A stretch of DNA of 64,000 nucleotides, taken from contig RAPG01000003.1 in NCBI GenBank assembly GCA_005239165.1, forward strand, positions 124,001-188,000, written 5' to 3'. The translations under genes and the position numbers were made by a program. Below, one piece after another: positions 7,988 to 17,348 of this stretch. The DNA comes from Allopusillimonas ginsengisoli. Lineage in GTDB: Bacteria > Pseudomonadota > Gammaproteobacteria > Burkholderiales > Burkholderiaceae_B. How positions within the stretch are numbered: position 1 is the stretch's first letter; every line of letters begins with the position of its first letter. Below the pieces are notes generated by a model. That model was not told the DNA's origin, did no database searches, and saw nothing but the letters and a program-made list of their open reading frames with translations.

Positions 7988-8320
7988 GAGCTGACGGTTC
8001 GCACTTGGGCAAAAAAAGAGATTTTGCGCTGCGTTGCGCGAATTTAATGCTATTTAGCAAAAAAACGCTGCAAACTGCGTGTAAATCACCGTCTTTGCAC
8101 AAATTAAACTTTAAGGAATCCGGCAAGTTTAACGAAACCTTTTGCCTGCGTAAAGGCTTTTTACCAGTTAGTCTGGGAAGCCTGGCCTTTCATGGCGGAG
8201 AGCATCTCGTTTATTCACGAACTTTACTCGAGCCCAGCGCCGGGATAGTCTATAGTCCCGTTGTGATGGCACATTGGGTGTCATCACGTAATAAGTCATT
8301 ATCATTCAGGAAGTTTGTCC
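7988..8320. other. intergenic region between divergent genes
   Basis: This 333-bp spacer must hold the promoters of the NlpC/P60 gene and the GlcG-like gene. It is AT-rich around 8030-8160. I cannot assign a clear -35/-10 pair or any gene. Confidence 0.6.
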
Positions 8321-8728
8321 ATGAATACCAAACCCGTATTGTCGCTCTCCGATGTGCAAGTCATGCTGGCGGCAGCCGAAAAACACGCACTTGAAAATAA
8401 ATGGCCAGTTACCATCGCGATCGTAGATGATGGTGGCCATATGCTGGGATTAGTCCGCCTTGATGGCGCGGCTCCTATATCTGCCCAGATAGCAGTCGCC
8501 AAGGCACATACGGCAGCGGTAGGGCGGCGTGAGTCTGGCTCGTTTGAGAAGGTCATCAATGACGGCCGCACCGCATTTCTGTCGGCACCAGGCATAGCAG
8601 GGATGCTCGAGGGCGGAGTGCCAATTGTTGTTGACGGGCAGTTTATCGGTGCAGTGGGCGTGTCGGGTGTCAAGTCTAACGAAGATGCAGAAATAGCCCG
8701 TACGGGTATTGCGGCACTCAAGCAATAA
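8321..8728 (+). CDS. GlcG/HbpS-like family protein (DUF336)
   Basis: A 135-residue protein of the GlcG/HbpS family, with VTIAIVDDGGHMLGLVRLDGA, the KAHTA helix and the C-terminal GAVGVSG. Some members (HbpS) bind haem; others sit in glycolate or diol operons with unknown roles. The ATG at 8321 is chosen over a TTG two codons earlier because AGGA (8308-8311) is well spaced. Its stop overlaps the start of the next gene by one base (TAATG), so the pair is translationally coupled. Confidence 0.85.
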   Translation: MNTKPVLSLSDVQVMLAAAEKHALENKWPVTIAIVDDGGHMLGLVRLDGAAPISAQIAVAKAHTAAVGRRESGSFEKVINDGRTAFLSAPGIAGMLEGGVPIVVDGQFIGAVGVSGVKSNEDAEIARTGIAALKQ

Positions 8729-10089
8729 TGAAAGACGGCACGCCACCGAAGCAAGGTGAGGCTAAGTCGGGTAACGGGGGCCAAGAGCCCCCGTCTGTGT
8801 TGCGGCAATCGTTAAGACCAGGCGTTACACGTCGCGAAGTGTGGGCCTGGGCCATGTACGACTTCGCCAACTCTGGTTACACCACGGTTGTGCTAACCAC
8901 GGTATTCAGCGCCTATTTTGTGGGTGTGGTTGCCGAAGGCAAGGCATGGGGCACATTGGCTTTCACAGCTGCGCTGTCTCTGTCATATTTGCTGGTCATG
9001 CTGACCATGCCTGTGCTCGGTGCACGTGCTGACGCCAGAGCAGGCAAGCGGCGTCTGCTGTTCACCAGTACCGTGGGCTGTGTTGTAGCCACGGCGTTAT
9101 TGAGTTTTTCTGGCCCTGGCGACATCATTTGGGGCCTCGTTATTATTGCAATATCAAACTACTGTTATTGCGTGGGCGAATCCATCGTAGCGGCGTTTTT
9201 GCCTGAGATCGCTCAGCCGCATGCTCTGGGCCGGGTGTCTGGCTGGGGCTGGAGCTTCGGGTATTTTGGCGGCATGCTGACTCTGGGCCTGTCGCTGGGC
9301 ATCGTGTCCTGGGCCACCGGCGCTGGCTACCCGGCGAGCGAATATGTGGGTTATGTAATGCTACTTACGGCTGCAGTATTTGCCGTGGCTGCAGTGCCTT
9401 CATTTTTGTTTCTGCGTGAACGCTCTCCAGCCACGCACAAACCGGTAGAGCCAGTGGCTGCGCGCTTGCGGGCAGCCTGGCGCGACACCAGTCAGAATTT
9501 TCCTGACTTTCGTTTGTTGCTCTTTTGCGGTGCCTGTTATCACGCAGGAATCTCCGTGGTCATTACCCTTTCGGCTGTCTACGCGACGCAAGCCATGGGT
9601 TTTACCATGGCTCAAACGATGTTGCTGGTGTTTACTGTCAATATTGCAGCAGCGATTGGCGCCTTTCTGTTTGGCTATGCTCAAGACAAAATCGGTCATA
9701 AGGTGGCCTTGTCCATCACTCTGGTGGGCTGGGTCATTATGATACTGGTCGCCTTCCTGGCGATTGAGGTGTGGGTTTTCTGGATTGCCGCCACGCTGGC
9801 CGGTTTGTGCATGGGCACTAGTCAGAGTGCGGGCAGGGCCATGGTAGGTGCGTTGGCACCGCAGCGTCGCCTGGCAGAGTTTTATTCCTTGTGGACATTT
9901 GCTACTCAGCTGGCCGCTGTGGTGGGGCCTTTGTGCTATGGCCTGGTTACGTGGGTCACGGGCGGCAACCACAGGCTGGCTCTGCTTTTTACAGGTGTAT
10001 TCTTTGTTGCTGGTTTAGTCGTGCTTTCACGTCTGGATTTTTCGCGTGGAGCGGCTGCACGCGATGCCAGGGCTTATTCGCCCGGCTAA
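8728..10089 (+). CDS. MFS transporter, UMF1 / Atg22-like family
   Basis: A 453-residue integral membrane protein with about 12 hydrophobic segments after a ~45-residue polar N-terminus. The family signature WAMYDFANSGYTTVVLTTVF (residues about 40-60) is characteristic of the UMF1 (unknown major facilitator 1) branch. The substrate of this family in bacteria is not established. It is coupled to the GlcG-like gene and lies upstream of acs, separated from acs by 129 bp. Confidence 0.88.
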   Translation: MKDGTPPKQGEAKSGNGGQEPPSVLRQSLRPGVTRREVWAWAMYDFANSGYTTVVLTTVFSAYFVGVVAEGKAWGTLAFTAALSLSYLLVMLTMPVLGARADARAGKRRLLFTSTVGCVVATALLSFSGPGDIIWGLVIIAISNYCYCVGESIVAAFLPEIAQPHALGRVSGWGWSFGYFGGMLTLGLSLGIVSWATGAGYPASEYVGYVMLLTAAVFAVAAVPSFLFLRERSPATHKPVEPVAARLRAAWRDTSQNFPDFRLLLFCGACYHAGISVVITLSAVYATQAMGFTMAQTMLLVFTVNIAAAIGAFLFGYAQDKIGHKVALSITLVGWVIMILVAFLAIEVWVFWIAATLAGLCMGTSQSAGRAMVGALAPQRRLAEFYSLWTFATQLAAVVGPLCYGLVTWVTGGNHRLALLFTGVFFVAGLVVLSRLDFSRGAAARDARAYSPG

Positions 10090-10218
10090 AGAATGGCCTG
10101 CTGTGTTTAAGCTGCTTTTTTGGGCTGTCAGGCTGAAGTAAGAATTACGCGCTAGGGTAAGCGTCAGTATTTAAGCAAAAAACCAGACATCAGACTTAAA
10201 GCATCCAGGAGACATACC

Positions 10219-12204
10219 ATGTCGACAGAAATCCAAATTGAATCCGTGCTTACGGAAACCCGGGTGTTCCCGCCGTTTCCAGAGCTTGTCAAAGACGCCG
10301 CCATATCAGGCATGGACGCCTACCAGGCCCTGTGCGATGAGGCAGACGCTGACCCGGACGCCTTTTGGGCCCGCCTCGCGCGCGAGAACCTTGTATGGGA
10401 CAAGCCTTTTACACAAGTGCTTGATTCGAGTGAGGCGCCGTTTTATCACTGGTACCCGGATGGCGAGCTTAATGTATCAGCCAATTGTCTTGACCGCCAT
10501 CTTGACACACCTACAGCCAACAAAACGGCCATAATCTTCGAGTCTGACGACGGTCAGGTCTCGCGGCTTACCTATAAAGAACTGCATGCGCGCGTGTGTC
10601 AGTTTGCAAATGGCCTGACGGCACTTGGTCACGGTGCGGGCGAGCGCGCCATCCTCTATCTGCCTATGTCGGTGGAAGCAGTAGTTGCCATGCAGGCATG
10701 CGCCCGCCTCGGCATCATTCATTCAGTCGTATTTGGTGGGTTTTCTGCCAAAAGCCTGCATGAACGAGCGCTGGACGTCGGCGCGACGCTGGTCATCACT
10801 GCCGACGCGCAAGTGCGAGCTGGCAAGCAGATCCCTCTGAAAAGCGCAGTGGATGAGGCGCTGGCAATGGGAGGCTGCGAAGCCGTACGTCACGTGGTGG
10901 TCTACCGCCGTACGGGTGGAGACGTGGCGTGGCAAGAAGGACGCGATCTGTGGATGCATGATGTTTGCGCTGACCAGCCTCAGACCCACACGGCTATGCC
11001 GCTTAATGCCGAGCACCCCCTGTTTATTCTGTACACATCAGGGTCGACCGGCAAGCCCAAAGGGGTCCAGCACGCCTCGGCCGGGTTCTTGCTGTGGGCG
11101 CTTATGACCGTTAAGTGGTCATTCGATGCCAAGGACAGCGACGTGTTTTGGTGCACGGCCGACGTGGGCTGGGTTACAGGGCACACCTACGTGACGTATG
11201 GCCCGTTGGCCGCCGGATTGACGCAAATTATTTTTGAAGGTGTGCCGACCTATCCTGACGCAGGCCGTTTCTGGGACATGATAGAGCGTCACAAGGTGAC
11301 TGTTTTTTATACCGCGCCCACTGCCATACGGTCGCTGACCAAGGCAGCAGAGTCTACGCCTGCGGTGCACCCGCGTGAATATAATTTATCCAGCCTGCGC
11401 ATTCTGGGTTCGGTCGGTGAGCCCATAAACCCCGAAGCATGGGTCTGGTATTACAAGAATGTGGGGGGCGAGCGCTGTCCGGTGCTGGATACATGGTGGC
11501 AGACAGAAACGGGTGCCCACATGATTACGCCTTTGCCCGGCGTCACGCCGATGAAGCCGGGTTCGTGCACGCTGCCTTTGCCTGGCATTGAGGCCGCTGT
11601 GGTGGATGAAATGGGTGAAGAGGTGGGGCGTGGCACAGGAGGGTTTCTGGTCATCAAACGCCCATGGCCTGCCATGATTCGCACTATCTGGGGTGACCCC
11701 GAACGTTTCAAGAAGAGTTATTTTCCCCCCGAGCTCAAGGGCTATTATCTGGCGGGTGACGGTGCACAGCGCGACAGTGACGGCTACTTCTGGATTATGG
11801 GGCGTATTGATGACGTGCTAAATATTTCGGGCCACCGGCTCGGTACCATGGAGATCGAGTCGGCCTTGGTTTCACACGAAATGGTGGCCGAAGCCGCAGT
11901 GGTTGGCCGTGCTGATGCCACGACCGGCGAGGCGGTCGTGGCGTTTGTGGTGCTCAAGCAATCGTTGCCTGAAGGTGATGAGGCAGTTCGGATCGCTACT
12001 GAGCTACGAAACTGGGTAGCCCGGGAAATCGGTCCAATTGCCAAGCCCAAGGAAATTCGCTTTGGCGAAAATCTGCCCAAGACTCGCTCGGGCAAAATCA
12101 TGCGGCGTCTGCTGCGTGTGGTAGCTAATGGCGAAAAAGTGACCCAGGATGTCTCAACTCTCGAAAATCCTGCCATCCTCGACCAGCTCTCCCAGGCCAG
12201 GTAG
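10219..12204 (+). CDS. acs: acetyl-CoA synthetase (AMP-forming)
   Basis: A 661-residue enzyme that makes acetyl-CoA from acetate, ATP and CoA. It has the AMP-binding motif [11 protein letters not shown], the acetate-pocket segment [12 protein letters not shown] with its tryptophan, and the C-terminal PKTRSGK with Lys626, the lysine that is reversibly acetylated in the family. AGGAGA precedes the ATG. It ends at a strong terminator. The length equals the family norm. Confidence 0.96.
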   Translation: MSTEIQIESVLTETRVFPPFPELVKDAAISGMDAYQALCDEADADPDAFWARLARENLVWDKPFTQVLDSSEAPFYHWYPDGELNVSANCLDRHLDTPTANKTAIIFESDDGQVSRLTYKELHARVCQFANGLTALGHGAGERAILYLPMSVEAVVAMQACARLGIIHSVVFGGFSAKSLHERALDVGATLVITADAQVRAGKQIPLKSAVDEALAMGGCEAVRHVVVYRRTGGDVAWQEGRDLWMHDVCADQPQTHTAMPLNAEHPLFILYTSGSTGKPKGVQHASAGFLLWALMTVKWSFDAKDSDVFWCTADVGWVTGHTYVTYGPLAAGLTQIIFEGVPTYPDAGRFWDMIERHKVTVFYTAPTAIRSLTKAAESTPAVHPREYNLSSLRILGSVGEPINPEAWVWYYKNVGGERCPVLDTWWQTETGAHMITPLPGVTPMKPGSCTLPLPGIEAAVVDEMGEEVGRGTGGFLVIKRPWPAMIRTIWGDPERFKKSYFPPELKGYYLAGDGAQRDSDGYFWIMGRIDDVLNISGHRLGTMEIESALVSHEMVAEAAVVGRADATTGEAVVAFVVLKQSLPEGDEAVRIATELRNWVAREIGPIAKPKEIRFGENLPKTRSGKIMRRLLRVVANGEKVTQDVSTLENPAILDQLSQAR

Positions 12205-12255
12205 TAATATTCAGCCTGGAGCTATGTGGCTCGAGGCATGAAGCATCATGTCACG

Positions 12256-12288
12256 ACAGCCAGACATACGTCTGGCTGTTTTTCTTTT
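12256..12288 (+). terminator. rho-independent terminator of acs
   Basis: Perfect 10-bp stem ACAGCCAGAC / GTCTGGCTGT (12256-12265, 12270-12279), ATAC loop, then a T-rich tail. Confidence 0.93.
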
Positions 12289-12302
12289 CCTGGAGCGGTA
12301 AA

Positions 12303-13190
12303 TTGAAAACTGGATCTGATCAGCCAGATCGCGGCGCGCTGTTGTTAATGGCTGTCACGGTTGTGTTGTGGAGTTTCAGCTGGATCGTCATGAAGTCTCT
12401 GACGTCGCTGATCGGTCCGTTTGATCTGGTGATGGCACGCTATGTCATTGCGTTTGTTGTCCTGTTTTTCGTTGCACTGGTCACCAGAAACCGGCTCAAG
12501 TTCACCGCTTTCTGGCTGACGCTCGGTGTTGCGGTATTTCAGACCGTCGCGTTTCAGTGTTTGAGCCAGCTTGCCCTGATGTCGGGCGGAGCCGGTCATG
12601 TCGTCATGCTGGCCTACACCATGCCCTTCTGGCTGGTCTTGTTTGCCTGGTTCATTCTGGGCGAGCGGCCTTCACGTGGCCACTTGATAGGTTTTGTGTT
12701 TGCCGGCATGGGGCTGGTGGCCATTATCGAGCCCTGGAAAGGGCTGGGGTCGCTGACCGGTTCTTTGCTTGCCCTGGCCGGCGGCATGAGCTGGGGGTTG
12801 GGCGCGGCCTTGTCCAAGCTTATTTTCAAGCGTGACCGGCCTGATGTGCTCAGTCTGGCGGTCTGGCAGATGCTGCTGGGTGCTGTGCTTACCTGGCCGC
12901 TTACTCAGCTGTTTCCGCAGCCGCCTGTAGTATGGGGAGCTCCGCTCTTTTGGGGCCTGGCCTACATGGGAGTTCTGGCCTCGGCTGTAGGCTGGTGGCT
13001 TTGGCTGTCAGTGGTCAAGCGCGTAAGCGCGTCGGTGGCAGGCATGTCCAGCCTGGGCGTACCGGCACTTGCCGTGATATTTGCATGGCTGATTTTGGGA
13101 GAGCGTGCCACGGCCTGGGAGCTTAGCGGCATTGTGCTGATTATGGCAGGCTTGGTGACGGTAACTTTTGCTGGCATGAAACGGGCCTGA
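12303..13190 (+). CDS. DMT-superfamily (EamA) transporter
   Basis: A 295-residue protein with ten predicted membrane helices in two EamA halves. The second half ends with the typical LGVPALAVIFAWLILGERAT. The start codon is TTG at 12303 with CTGGAG upstream; the next in-frame ATG would delete part of the first helix region. Members export amino acids or other metabolites; the substrate here is unknown. It has its own transcription unit after the acs terminator. Confidence 0.88.
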   Translation: MKTGSDQPDRGALLLMAVTVVLWSFSWIVMKSLTSLIGPFDLVMARYVIAFVVLFFVALVTRNRLKFTAFWLTLGVAVFQTVAFQCLSQLALMSGGAGHVVMLAYTMPFWLVLFAWFILGERPSRGHLIGFVFAGMGLVAIIEPWKGLGSLTGSLLALAGGMSWGLGAALSKLIFKRDRPDVLSLAVWQMLLGAVLTWPLTQLFPQPPVVWGAPLFWGLAYMGVLASAVGWWLWLSVVKRVSASVAGMSSLGVPALAVIFAWLILGERATAWELSGIVLIMAGLVTVTFAGMKRA

Positions 13191-13193
13191 GCA

Positions 13194-13246
13194 CCAAAAA
13201 TCTGGCACTTCCCAAAATTACGGACACTCTCAAAAAATCTGACACT
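13194..13246 (-). repeat. three degenerate ~18-bp tandem repeats, possible transposon-end relic
   Basis: Read on the minus strand, the units are AGTGTCAGATTTTTTGAG, AGTGTCCGTAATTTTGGGA and AGTGCCAGATTTTTGG. Multiple short terminal repeats of this kind occur at ends of IS21-type elements, but no transposase gene is present, so the origin is inference. Confidence 0.5.
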
Positions 13247-13411
13247 CCAATGGACGGCGATTTGAGCCGGCGGCAGGCAGCAGCTAACAGCTAACTGCCA
13301 ACAGCTCTCCGCCAACGGCAGAAAACTGGCGATCATAGATACCTCGTCTCATAACTGGACCTTTTTTTAAGTTGTTTTAACTTCGAGTCCAGTTTTTCGT
13401 CACCTCTTTAA

Positions 13412-13445
13412 CCCCAAAAACTGGACATACATCCAATTTTTGGGG
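13412..13445. repeat. large imperfect hairpin
   Basis: Arms CCCCAAAAACTGGA (13412-13425) and TCCAATTTTTGGGG (13432-13445) pair at 13 of 14 positions. A second inverted repeat AACTGGAC / GTCCAGTT (13353-13360, 13387-13394) with an inner AAGTT/AACTT lies just upstream. All share a CTGGAC core. They could terminate the ETF-QO transcript or be relic element ends. Confidence 0.6.
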
Positions 13446-13493
13446 TGTGGTTCTCGCTGCCGTTGCTGCCTTTTGGCTGGGCGGCCGTGCTAA

Positions 13494-15140
13494 TTACAGC
13501 CCGTTGTAAACCGGGCCCTCGCCGCCCTGTGGTGCGACCCACACAATGTTTTGCGTGGGGTCTTTAATGTCGCACGTTTTACAGTGAACACAGTTTTGTG
13601 CGTTGATCTGCAGACGATCTTCGCCACTGTCAGTCTTGATGAATTCATACACCCCTGCCGGGCAGTAGCGTGCCTCGGGGCCTGCATACTTGGCGAGGTT
13701 GACCGACACTGGTATCGAGTCATCTTTGAGAGTGAGATGAACCGGCTCGTTTTCGTCGTGGTTGGTGTTGGAGATAAAGACGGAACTCAGGCGGTCAAAC
13801 GTCAGTTTGCCATCTGGCTTGGGGTATTCAATTTTGGCGCAGTCGGCGGCCGGCTGCAAACAGGCATAGTCAGGTTTGGTGCGATGAATCGTCCAGGGCA
13901 TGCGTCCTTTGAGCAGCCACTGTTCTATCCCTGTCATCAGCGTACCGATGGTGCGCCCCTTTTTGAACCATTGCTTGAAGTTGCGGGATTTGTTCAGTTC
14001 TTCGTGCAGCCATGATTTTTCGAATGCCGCAGGGTAGGCGGTCAGTTCGTCATGGCTGCGGCCTGCCGTCAGAGCCTCGAATGCCGCATCAGCTGCCAGC
14101 GAACCTGTCTTGATGGCAGAGTGACTGCCTTTGATGCGTGAAGCATTGAGCACGCCGGCCTCGCAGCCAACCATGACGCCGCCGGGAAAGCACATTTTTG
14201 GCAGGGACAGCAGACCACCAGCAGTGAGTGAGCGCGCCCCATATGCAATGCGTTTTGCGCCTTCGAAGGTGGGACGGATGGCCGGGTGCGTTTTGTAGCG
14301 CTGAAACTCTTCAAAGGGCGACAGCCACGGGTTGGCGTAATCGAGCCCTACCACTAGACCAACTGCCACCAGGTTGTCATTCAGATGGTAAAGAAAAGAA
14401 CCACCATAGGTGTCAGAATCAAGTGGCCAGCCTGAAGTATGAACAACCAGGCCGGGTTGCGACTGAGAAGGGTCGACTTCCCACAATTCTTTGATGCCGA
14501 TGGCATAGCTCTGGGGGTCGCGACCTGCATCGAGCCGGTAGCGCTCAATCAACTGGCGTCCAAGCTGACCACGAGAGCCTTCAGCAAAAATTGTGTAGCG
14601 GCCGTGCAGTTCCATGCCAGGCTGGTAGTGTGCTGTGTGGGTGCCGTCACGAGCCACACCCATGTCGCCAGTGGCCACGCCCCTTACGGCTCCGTCGTCG
14701 GTGAAAAGCAACTCTGCTGCCGCAAACCCTGGAAATACATCGACACCCATGGCTTCTGCCTGTTCGCCCAGCCAGCGGGTGACATAACCCAGACGGACCA
14801 CGTAGTTGCCGTGGTTCTGGAAGCAGGCGGGTAGCAACCAGTTGGGCGTGCCGCGTGATCCTTTTTCGGTCAGGAACAGAAATTTGTCTTCAGTAACTTC
14901 GGTATCGAGCGGGGCGCCTTTTTCTTTCCAGTCTGGAATCAACTCAGTGAGGGCGCGAGGATCCATGACGGCGCCGGAAAGAATGTGGGCGCCAATTTCG
15001 GAGCCTTTTTCCAGCACACAGACGCTGATTTCCTGCTCGTGCTCGGCGGCCAGTTGCTTAAGCCGTATGGCGGCAGAAAGGCCAGCCGGCCCACCGCCTA
15101 CCACTACGACGTCGTATTCCATTGATTCACGTTCAGACAT
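13494..15140 (-). CDS. etfD: electron-transfer flavoprotein-ubiquinone oxidoreductase
   Basis: A 548-residue ETF-QO. It passes electrons from reduced ETF (from acyl-CoA and amino acid dehydrogenases) to ubiquinone at the inner membrane. The FAD-binding GGGPAGLSAAIRL lies at residues 14-26. The [4Fe-4S] ligands are Cys493 (YCPAGVY) and Cys517, Cys520 and Cys523 (CVHCKTC) near the C-terminus. GGGAGAT upstream supports the ATG at 15140. No etfA or etfB gene is in the window. The thioesterase and CoA-transferase genes across the spacer fit a fatty-acid or ketone-body context. Confidence 0.95.
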   Translation of the reverse strand: MSERESMEYDVVVVGGGPAGLSAAIRLKQLAAEHEQEISVCVLEKGSEIGAHILSGAVMDPRALTELIPDWKEKGAPLDTEVTEDKFLFLTEKGSRGTPNWLLPACFQNHGNYVVRLGYVTRWLGEQAEAMGVDVFPGFAAAELLFTDDGAVRGVATGDMGVARDGTHTAHYQPGMELHGRYTIFAEGSRGQLGRQLIERYRLDAGRDPQSYAIGIKELWEVDPSQSQPGLVVHTSGWPLDSDTYGGSFLYHLNDNLVAVGLVVGLDYANPWLSPFEEFQRYKTHPAIRPTFEGAKRIAYGARSLTAGGLLSLPKMCFPGGVMVGCEAGVLNASRIKGSHSAIKTGSLAADAAFEALTAGRSHDELTAYPAAFEKSWLHEELNKSRNFKQWFKKGRTIGTLMTGIEQWLLKGRMPWTIHRTKPDYACLQPAADCAKIEYPKPDGKLTFDRLSSVFISNTNHDENEPVHLTLKDDSIPVSVNLAKYAGPEARYCPAGVYEFIKTDSGEDRLQINAQNCVHCKTCDIKDPTQNIVWVAPQGGEGPVYNGL

Positions 15141-15321
15141 AATGTGAAGATCTCCCTTTAATGCTTGCCCCGACCCTGAGGGCCGACTAATTAGGCTCGA
15201 TTGTATTGCAGTCTGCTGTTAGCGTCTGTGAAAGCCGCAGGTGGCCTTTGCAAAAGGTCTGTCGCTGCACGGTATACTGACTCACTCTTATTGCTCAGCG
15301 TAAAAACAAAGGATTTTGTCG

Positions 15322-15762
15322 ATGCAGCCAAACAATGTGCCATCCCCAGCACCTGCCTTGGGTGCGCAGTTCCGGTGTGTTATGCCGGTTCGGTGGGGTG
15401 ACCTTGACGCGCTAAATCATGTCAACAACACTGTGTACTTCAGGTACATCGAAGAAGCGAGGGTGCAGATGCTGGAAAGCATGGGTGCGTTCGGCAGCAG
15501 AAAAGTTGGCGTTTTGGCGCACACCTCGTGTGATTTTCTCAAGCCTGTGCTGTATCCGGCGTCGGTGCTGGTGATCCAGACGCTGGCCCGTTTGGGGCGT
15601 ACCAGCCTTCGAATGGACTTCATCATTGAGCGCGATGATGAGCCAGGCGTTGCCTATGCCAAGGGTAGTTACGTAGCCGTTGGCTGTGACCCCGCAACTG
15701 GCCGGGCGATGCCCTGGACGCCTGAGGAGCTTGCAAAGATGGCAAAGGTGCTGGCTGCATAG
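15322..15762 (+). CDS. acyl-CoA thioesterase, hotdog fold (4HBT family)
   Basis: A 146-residue hotdog-fold protein related to FadM/YbgC and 4-hydroxybenzoyl-CoA thioesterases. The motif RWGDLDALNHVNNTVYFRYIEEAR carries the catalytic Asp region. The ATG at 15322 is preceded by AAAGGA with 9-nt spacing, better than the TTG two codons earlier. It would hydrolyse acyl-CoAs in the cytoplasm; the chain length is not readable. It is divergent from the ETF-QO gene and upstream of the CoA-transferase pair. Confidence 0.88.
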   Translation: MQPNNVPSPAPALGAQFRCVMPVRWGDLDALNHVNNTVYFRYIEEARVQMLESMGAFGSRKVGVLAHTSCDFLKPVLYPASVLVIQTLARLGRTSLRMDFIIERDDEPGVAYAKGSYVAVGCDPATGRAMPWTPEELAKMAKVLAA

Positions 15763-15883
15763 TATTACACTACAAAAAGACAAAATGTTCGCCAGAGGTT
15801 CTCGTTCTTTCTCGTAGTTGAGTCACGGTGTGGGGCAGCCTGCACCGTCATGGCATGAAATATTGGAAATAAGGATAGGATTA

Positions 15884-16591
15884 ATGGATAAAGTCTATGC
15901 AAGCGCCGCAGAAGCGCTAAAGGGCGTTGTCGCCGACGGCCAGACTATCGCCGTGGGCGGGTTTGGCCTTTGCGGCATCCCTGAAGCGCTAATTGCCGCA
16001 TTGCGCGATTCGCAGGTCAAAGAACTGACCTGCGTCAGCAACAATGCCGGCGTTGATGGCTTCGGTCTCGGGCAATTGCTCGAAACCCGGCAGATCAAAA
16101 AAATGATTGCCTCGTATGTGGGTGAAAACAAAGAATTTGAGCGTCAGTATCTGGCAGGCGAGCTCGAACTCGAGTTCACGCCCCAGGGCACTCTGGCCGA
16201 AAAACTGCGCGCTGGTGGTGCAGGCATTCCTGCCTTCTTCACGCGCACAGGTGTGGGCACCATGGTGGCCGACGGCAAAGAAATACGCGAATTCGATGGC
16301 GATCAATTCGTCATGGAGCGTTCCATCGCTCCCGACGTGTCGCTGGTCAAAGCATGGAAGGCCGATCGCAGCGGCAACCTGGTCTTTCGTAAAACGGCGC
16401 GCAACTTCAACCCCAACGTGGCGATGGCGGGCAAGCTTACTATTGTCGAGGTTGAAGAGGTCGTTGACACCGGTGCGCTTGACCCTGATCAGGTCCATCT
16501 GCCGGGCATCTACGTGCATCGGATAGTGGTAAATGCCAACCCCGAGAAACGCATTGAACAACGTACTGTCCGCAACGCGCAAGGAGCTTGA
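15884..16591 (+). CDS. scoA: 3-oxoacid CoA-transferase, subunit A
   Basis: A 235-residue alpha subunit of a family I CoA-transferase, with the glycine-rich [14 protein letters not shown] near the N-terminus and FTRTGVGT. With subunit B it moves CoA between succinyl-CoA and acetoacetate. The ATG at 15884 has AGGAT upstream and removes a 22-residue non-conserved extension. Subunit B follows after 2 bp. Acetoacetate versus 3-oxoadipate specificity cannot be fixed from sequence by eye; no beta-ketoadipate genes are near, which favours the former. Confidence 0.92.
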   Translation: MDKVYASAAEALKGVVADGQTIAVGGFGLCGIPEALIAALRDSQVKELTCVSNNAGVDGFGLGQLLETRQIKKMIASYVGENKEFERQYLAGELELEFTPQGTLAEKLRAGGAGIPAFFTRTGVGTMVADGKEIREFDGDQFVMERSIAPDVSLVKAWKADRSGNLVFRKTARNFNPNVAMAGKLTIVEVEEVVDTGALDPDQVHLPGIYVHRIVVNANPEKRIEQRTVRNAQGA

Positions 16592-16593
16592 AT

Positions 16594-17247
16594 ATGGCCT
16601 GGAATCGTGACCAAATGGCGGCGCGCGCGGCGCGCGAGCTGAAAGACGGTTATTACGTCAACCTGGGTATTGGTATGCCCACTCTTGTTGCCAACCACGT
16701 GCCTGAGGGCATAGAAGTCTGGCTGCAATCAGAAAACGGCCTGCTTGGCATCGGCCCGTTTCCTACAGAAGACCAAATCGATGCTGATCTGATCAACGCA
16801 GGCAAACAAACGGTCACAACGCTGCCCGGTTCGTCGTTTTTCGCGTCGGCAGACTCCTTCGCCATGATTCGTGGCGGGAAAATCAACCTGGCCATTCTCG
16901 GTGCCATGCAGGTTTCCGAAAAAGGTGATCTGGCTAACTGGATGATCCCTGGCAAAATGATCAAGGGCATGGGCGGCGCCATGGACTTGGTGGCGGGCGT
17001 TGGCAAGGTGGTTGTACTCATGGATCACGTTGCACGCAAAAAAGACGGCACCGAAGACATCAAGCTGTTGCCCGAGTGCACGTTGCCACTGACCGGCGTT
17101 GGTGTGGTGAATCTCATCATTACTGATCTGGGCGTTCTGGAAGTCACAGACGATGGCCTTAAGCTTATAGAACTGGCCACTGATGTGACGGTCGAAGAGA
17201 TCCAGTCCAAGACACTGGCCAAACTAGATGTGTCTGCGGTCAGCTGA
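16594..17247 (+). CDS. scoB: 3-oxoacid CoA-transferase, subunit B
   Basis: A 217-residue beta subunit with the catalytic glutamate Glu47 in SENGLLG, which forms the enzyme-CoA thioester, and the family segments [10 protein letters not shown] and [13 protein letters not shown] (16581-16586) lies inside the end of scoA. The ATG at 16594 is 2 bp after the scoA stop, so the two subunits are coupled. Confidence 0.94.
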   Translation: MAWNRDQMAARAARELKDGYYVNLGIGMPTLVANHVPEGIEVWLQSENGLLGIGPFPTEDQIDADLINAGKQTVTTLPGSSFFASADSFAMIRGGKINLAILGAMQVSEKGDLANWMIPGKMIKGMGGAMDLVAGVGKVVVLMDHVARKKDGTEDIKLLPECTLPLTGVGVVNLIITDLGVLEVTDDGLKLIELATDVTVEEIQSKTLAKLDVSAVS

Positions 17248-17348
17248 CCGCACAAAATGCAGCCTGGCGCGTGTGTTCTGCGCGGGCTGCTGATGTTCAG
17301 CAGGCGTCTGCCTTTCAGGTGGACGCCATTTTTTTCCAGAGGCTAGCC

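Larger units (their letters stand above)
13191..13493. other. intergenic region with degenerate repeats and hairpins
   Basis: This 303-bp spacer lies between the convergent EamA and ETF-QO genes and has no gene. It holds three degenerate ~18-bp repeats (13194-13246) and two nested inverted repeats (13353-13394 and 13412-13445), described separately. Confidence 0.8.

Noticed and set aside
8005..8394. Plus-strand 129-codon frame before the GlcG-like gene
   Set aside because: It runs across the promoter region and into the GlcG-like gene in another frame, with no recognisable motif.
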